DNA from: Rhodocyclaceae bacterium UBA5602
Lineage (GTDB): Bacteria; Pseudomonadota; Gammaproteobacteria; Burkholderiales; Rhodocyclaceae
Direction: 5' to 3'
Assembly: GCA_002424865.1 (NCBI GenBank)
Contig: DILC01000044.1
Coordinates: 37,220 to 101,219, forward strand
Length of the DNA stretch: 64,000 bases
Part shown: in pieces, positions 61,175-64,000 of the stretch
How positions within the stretch are numbered: position 1 is the stretch's first letter
Layout: every line of letters begins with the position of its first letter
Position numbers and translations under genes: made by a program
Notes under the pieces: model-generated
What the model was told of the DNA's origin: nothing
What the model saw: only the letters and a program-made list of their open reading frames with translations
Databases searched by the model: none

Positions 61175-62026
61175 ATGTCTGACATCCTCAATAAAATCCT
61201 CGCCATTAAGCGCGAAGAAGTCGCAGCGGCCTTGGCCGCCAAACCTTCGGATGAAATCCGCCATGAAGCCGAAGCACAAGCGCCTGCGCGCGATTTTGTG
61301 GGTGCGATACGGCGCAAGATCAGCAGAAAAGCCGACGCTGGTGAAACAACGGCGCCAAATACCGGGAACCTCGCTGAGAACGCGATAAACCACCTCGCCA
61401 TCATCGCGGAAATCAAAAAAGCCAGCCCGTCCAAAGGCGTGATTCGCGAGAACTTCCAGCCTGCCGAGATCGCCGCAGACTACGCGCGGCATGGCGCGGC
61501 TTGTCTTTCAGTGCTGACTGACCGCCCGTTTTTCCAAGGCTCGCCGGACTATCTGCGCCAGGCGCGCAATGCCTGTACCCTGCCCGTGTTGCGCAAGGAT
61601 TTTCTGGTCGATCCGTACCAGGTCTATGAAGCCCGCGCCATGGGCGCTGATGCGATCCTGCTGATTGTGGCAGCGCTATCCCTTGCCCAAATGCAGGAAA
61701 TGGAAGCCATTGCAGACGCGCTAGGCATGGCCGTGCTGGTCGAATGCCATGACGCGGCTGAATTGGACATTGCCTTGCGGCTCAAAACGCCCTTGATCGG
61801 CATCAACAACCGCAACTTGCGCACGTTTGAAGTGGATCTTGAAACCACCCTCTCGCAACGCCAGCGCATTCCGGCGGGCCGCATCCTGGTGGCCGAATCC
61901 GGCATCTTGACGCCGCACGATGTGGCTCGGCTCTATGACGGCGGCGTGCGCGCGTTCCTGGTTGGCGAAGCCTTCATGCGCGCGCCATCCCCGGGGGCGG
62001 AGCTGGCGCGCTTGTTTGCCGCATAA
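61175..62026 (+). CDS. trpC: Indole-3-glycerol phosphate synthase
   Basis: A 283-residue TIM-barrel enzyme that closes the indole ring. [11 protein letters not shown] holds the catalytic lysine, [12 protein letters not shown] the second, and VAESGI and FLVGEAFM the phosphate site. About 20 extra residues ([16 protein letters not shown] and a few more, from about residue 50) separate the [10 protein letters not shown] segment from AIIAEIKK where relatives have only a few. The first half of that insert is a diverged copy of the dispersed repeat. Confidence 0.96.
   Translation: MSDILNKILAIKREEVAAALAAKPSDEIRHEAEAQAPARDFVGAIRRKISRKADAGETTAPNTGNLAENAINHLAIIAEIKKASPSKGVIRENFQPAEIAADYARHGAACLSVLTDRPFFQGSPDYLRQARNACTLPVLRKDFLVDPYQVYEARAMGADAILLIVAALSLAQMQEMEAIADALGMAVLVECHDAAELDIALRLKTPLIGINNRNLRTFEVDLETTLSQRQRIPAGRILVAESGILTPHDVARLYDGGVRAFLVGEAFMRAPSPGAELARLFAA
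61327..61354 (+). repeat. Dispersed repeat, diverged copy 8 (inside trpC)
   Basis: It matches 21 of 25 consensus positions with a 3-base insertion that keeps the frame. It is read as KADAGETTA, the same phase as KVGADGTA in cobT. Confidence 0.5.
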
Positions 62027-62060
62027 AAAAAGCGCCGTTTTCATGCAAACGGCGCTTTTT
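62025..62060. terminator. Bidirectional terminator trpC / glycine-zipper gene
   Basis: AAAAAGCGCCGTTT and AAACGGCGCTTTTT form a perfect 14-bp stem around a 6-base loop between two convergent genes. Confidence 0.93.
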
Positions 62061-62472
62061 ACCTGCCGGTGTAACGCACCAACTTGTTGTCCACCAGATG
62101 CACCCGGTCACCCTTGGCCACGGGTGCATGTTCAAATGCAAAACTGCGCGTCTGGCCGTTATCCATCTTGACCTTCACGCGCTGCATCTCCTTTGATGAC
62201 ACGCGCTTTTGCACTTCGTTACCCGCATAAGCGCCACCCGCAGCACCCGCAACCGTCGCCAGTGTCTTGCCCTTGCCGCCGCCGACCTGGTTGCCCAGCA
62301 AGCCACCCACCACGCCCCCGGCAATCATGCCCACGGCACCACCCTCGCCTTTTTGCTTGACGCTCTCGATGGACACGACTCGCCCGCAGTCTTTTTTGCA
62401 GCCATCGGCAAAAGCCAGGGATGGCAACGCAAGCGCTAACAAAAAAGCCACAGCCTGAAATTTGCTTTGCAT
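62059..62472 (-). CDS. Glycine-zipper 2TM-domain exported protein
   Basis: A 137-residue protein. A signal peptide (about residues 1-22, AFLLALALPSLAFA) is followed by a short Cys-containing region, two glycine-zipper helices (GMIAGGVVGGLLGNQVGGGKG and VAGAAGGAYAGNEV) and a C-terminal beta part. Such proteins of the SlyB/RcnB-neighbour type sit in the outer membrane or periplasm. The role is unknown. The cut is after the signal Ala, not at a lipobox. Confidence 0.85.
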   Translation of the reverse strand: MQSKFQAVAFLLALALPSLAFADGCKKDCGRVVSIESVKQKGEGGAVGMIAGGVVGGLLGNQVGGGKGKTLATVAGAAGGAYAGNEVQKRVSSKEMQRVKVKMDNGQTRSFAFEHAPVAKGDRVHLVDNKLVRYTGR

Positions 62473-62565
62473 TTTTTCTCCTCGTGAACAACGATATCGG
62501 AAACCGTAATTTAGCGGATTAACGACACCCTGGGGAATTTCCAATGGGTAAAAACAACCCCAGCA

Positions 62566-62937
62566 TCATTCAGCAGGCATGACTTGCAGCGCGTAGTCAG
62601 CCATCGCCGCCAGCACGGATGGCGCCTCGCCCACGGGCTGTGCCAGACGAATGGCCAGCCCGGCATGTCGCGCCATGGCATCGGCTGCCAGCGGCGGCAA
62701 GTCTTTATTTACATGGCCGCCACCCGCAATAAAAATGGGCACCACCACAATCTCAGTCGCCCCTTGGCCCACCAAGGTGTCAATGCCTTCGATAAAGGTA
62801 GGCCGCATTAACTCCAAAAAGCCCATCTCCACCAGCGCAGTTTCATCAGCTGCCATGATGAGTTGCCGAATCTGCCCAAACGGCCGTGCCCAGTCCGAGT
62901 TACGCGCACCATGGCCAAACAGCAAAATCCCCTTCAT
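62566..62937 (-). CDS. cbiX: Sirohydrochlorin cobaltochelatase, small CbiX type
   Basis: A 123-residue single-domain chelatase. GILLFGHGARN (His about residue 9) and GGHVNKDLPPL (second His) are the metal-site histidines. The start is the ATG at 62937. It puts cobalt, nickel or iron into sirohydrochlorin. The cob genes at the other end of the window fit a cobalt role, but iron for siroheme is also possible. Confidence 0.9.
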   Translation of the reverse strand: MKGILLFGHGARNSDWARPFGQIRQLIMAADETALVEMGFLELMRPTFIEGIDTLVGQGATEIVVVPIFIAGGGHVNKDLPPLAADAMARHAGLAIRLAQPVGEAPSVLAAMADYALQVMPAE

Positions 62938-63041
62938 CGCATGTCCTTTTTCCTCATCATGGGGATGCAATGTAGCAGAAAGAAAACTGGAATTTCCCGC
63001 TAGAATCGGCGCCCACGACAGTATTTGGGATCATCATTGCC

Positions 63042-63767
63042 ATGTTGGAACTTTCAACCGCCACATTCTGGATTGCGGTGCTGCAAATCATTGCCATTGA
63101 CATCATGCTCGGTGGCGACAATGCCGTCGTCATTGCCCTGGCCTGCCGCAAGCTGCCGGAAGCCAAGCGCAAGCAGGGCATCTTGTGGGGCGTGGCGGGC
63201 GCCATCATCCTGCGCATTGCGCTCATTTTCTTTGCCTTGCAACTGCTCGCCGTCCCCTGGTTAAAAATCGCCGGCGCACTGCTCCTGTTCTGGATCGGCA
63301 TCAAGCTCCTGCAGCCTGAAAACGAAAGCCATGGCGATGTGGCTGCTGCCACCACCCTGGGCGGCGCGGTTAAAACCATCATCGTTGCGGATGCCGTGAT
63401 GAGCCTGGACAATGTCATCGCCGTTGCCGGTGCGGCGCACGGCAATATCATCCTGGTGGCATTTGGCATCCTGGCCTCCATCCCCATCGTCGTCTGGGGC
63501 AGCCAGTTGGTACTCAAGCTGATGGATCGCTACCCCGCCATCATTACCGCCGGCGGCGCGCTCCTGGGCTGGATTGGTGGCGGCATGACCATGTCTGACC
63601 CAGCCTTGCCGGGCGATCTTTTCGCTGGCATTCCTTATGCGAAAATCATTTTCCCAATGGCTGGCGCACTGCTTGTGGTCATCACCGGAAAAACCCTTGC
63701 CGCGCGCGCCAAGCGCCAGCCCGCGGTTGATTTGACCGCTTCTATTAAGAAGGATATTGCACCATGA
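63042..63767 (+). CDS. TerC family integral membrane protein
   Basis: A 241-residue membrane protein with about seven helices. The acidic motifs IDIMLGGDNAVVIAL and VADAVMSLDNVIAVAG are the TerC metal-binding repeats. TerC proteins affect manganese export and tellurite resistance. Its end overlaps the next gene by 4 bases. Confidence 0.93.
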   Translation: MLELSTATFWIAVLQIIAIDIMLGGDNAVVIALACRKLPEAKRKQGILWGVAGAIILRIALIFFALQLLAVPWLKIAGALLLFWIGIKLLQPENESHGDVAAATTLGGAVKTIIVADAVMSLDNVIAVAGAAHGNIILVAFGILASIPIVVWGSQLVLKLMDRYPAIITAGGALLGWIGGGMTMSDPALPGDLFAGIPYAKIIFPMAGALLVVITGKTLAARAKRQPAVDLTASIKKDIAP

Positions 63768-64000
63768 CACAGCAATGGCTCATTCCGATTGATGACTCTG
63801 ACAGCGCCTTGCTGCCGATTACCTGGTTTGTGGAGCATCTTGCCGACTGGCGCGAGGTGCCGCGCATCCATCTGCTCAACGTACAGCCCAACCTGCCGCG
63901 CGACATTGGCCGCTTTATCAATGCCGACACCCTGCGTGAATTTCATCTGGAACGTGGCCTGAAAATGCTCGCCCCTGCTGTCGCAAAACTTGCCGCCGCA
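63764..64000 (+). CDS. Universal stress protein family, N-terminal part
   Basis: The first 79 residues of a UspA-like protein: MTQQWLIPIDDSDSALLP holds the strand 1 pattern (PIDDS) of the nucleotide-binding fold. The frame is open to the window end. The ATG overlaps the TerC stop, so the two are coupled. Confidence 0.8.
   Translation, partial: MTQQWLIPIDDSDSALLPITWFVEHLADWREVPRIHLLNVQPNLPRDIGRFINADTLREFHLERGLKMLAPAVAKLAAA

Overview
The window is a gene-dense stretch of a betaproteobacterial chromosome. The evidence is the full 14-gene nuo operon behind tpiA-secG-tRNA-Leu, the exbB-exbD-lpxK-Trm112-kdsB-adk cluster, the uvrA/MFS/ssb arrangement, and protein sequences of betaproteobacterial type throughout. 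An NAD-linked formate dehydrogenase, a proton-pumping pyrophosphatase beside a pyrophosphate-type phosphofructokinase, and B12 assembly genes suggest a C1-using or autotrophic member of the Nitrosomonadales/Methylophilales kind. The genus cannot be fixed from sequence alone.

Layout. 1-3156: end of an Old Yellow Enzyme gene, a thiopurine methyltransferase and two aldo/keto reductases. 3249-5653: cobT-cobS-cobC, the last steps of cobalamin assembly. 5759-22603 (minus): ADP-ribose pyrophosphatase, then nuoN to nuoA, tRNA-Leu(GAG), secG and tpiA, read from tpiA towards nuoN. 22939-26717 (minus): pstS-pstC-pstA-pstB behind a clear Pho box. 26987-34403 (minus): tRNA-Leu(CAA), hppA, pfp, adk, kdsB, a Trm112-like protein, lpxK, exbD, exbB. 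34768-37131: xseA, rpsT, an IS3-family scrap and tRNA-Val(GAC). 37242-43831: a TAXI-type binding protein, ssb, an MFS transporter and divergent uvrA. 44164-48668: argD-argF-argG behind a leader with an intrinsic terminator, then DUF2788, ppnP and yajQ. 48732-52397: a glutamine amidotransferase divergent from a Nudix hydrolase, a CobD/CbiB-like membrane protein and a thiolase. 52398-58967: a decayed mazF, then fdsG-fdsB-fdsA-fdhD-fdsD on the minus strand. 59550-64000: trpG-trpD-trpC, a glycine-zipper lipoprotein-like protein, CbiX, TerC and the start of a universal stress protein.

How the genes work together. Formate oxidation (fds) and NADH:quinone oxidoreductase (nuo) form an electron path into the quinone pool. 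hppA recovers the energy of pyrophosphate, and pfp makes upper glycolysis reversible with pyrophosphate. pst supplies phosphate. The rest is housekeeping: arginine, tryptophan, B12, lipid A/KDO and DNA repair.

The most unusual signal is a short dispersed repeat of about 25 bp (AAAAGTCGGCGCTGG then CGAGACGGCG). It occurs at least eight times, always on the plus strand, in four intergenic spots and inside four coding genes (cobT, lpxK, an amidotransferase gene and trpC) without breaking their frames. A second repeat of about 44 bp has two copies, one of them fused to the remains of a mazF toxin gene.
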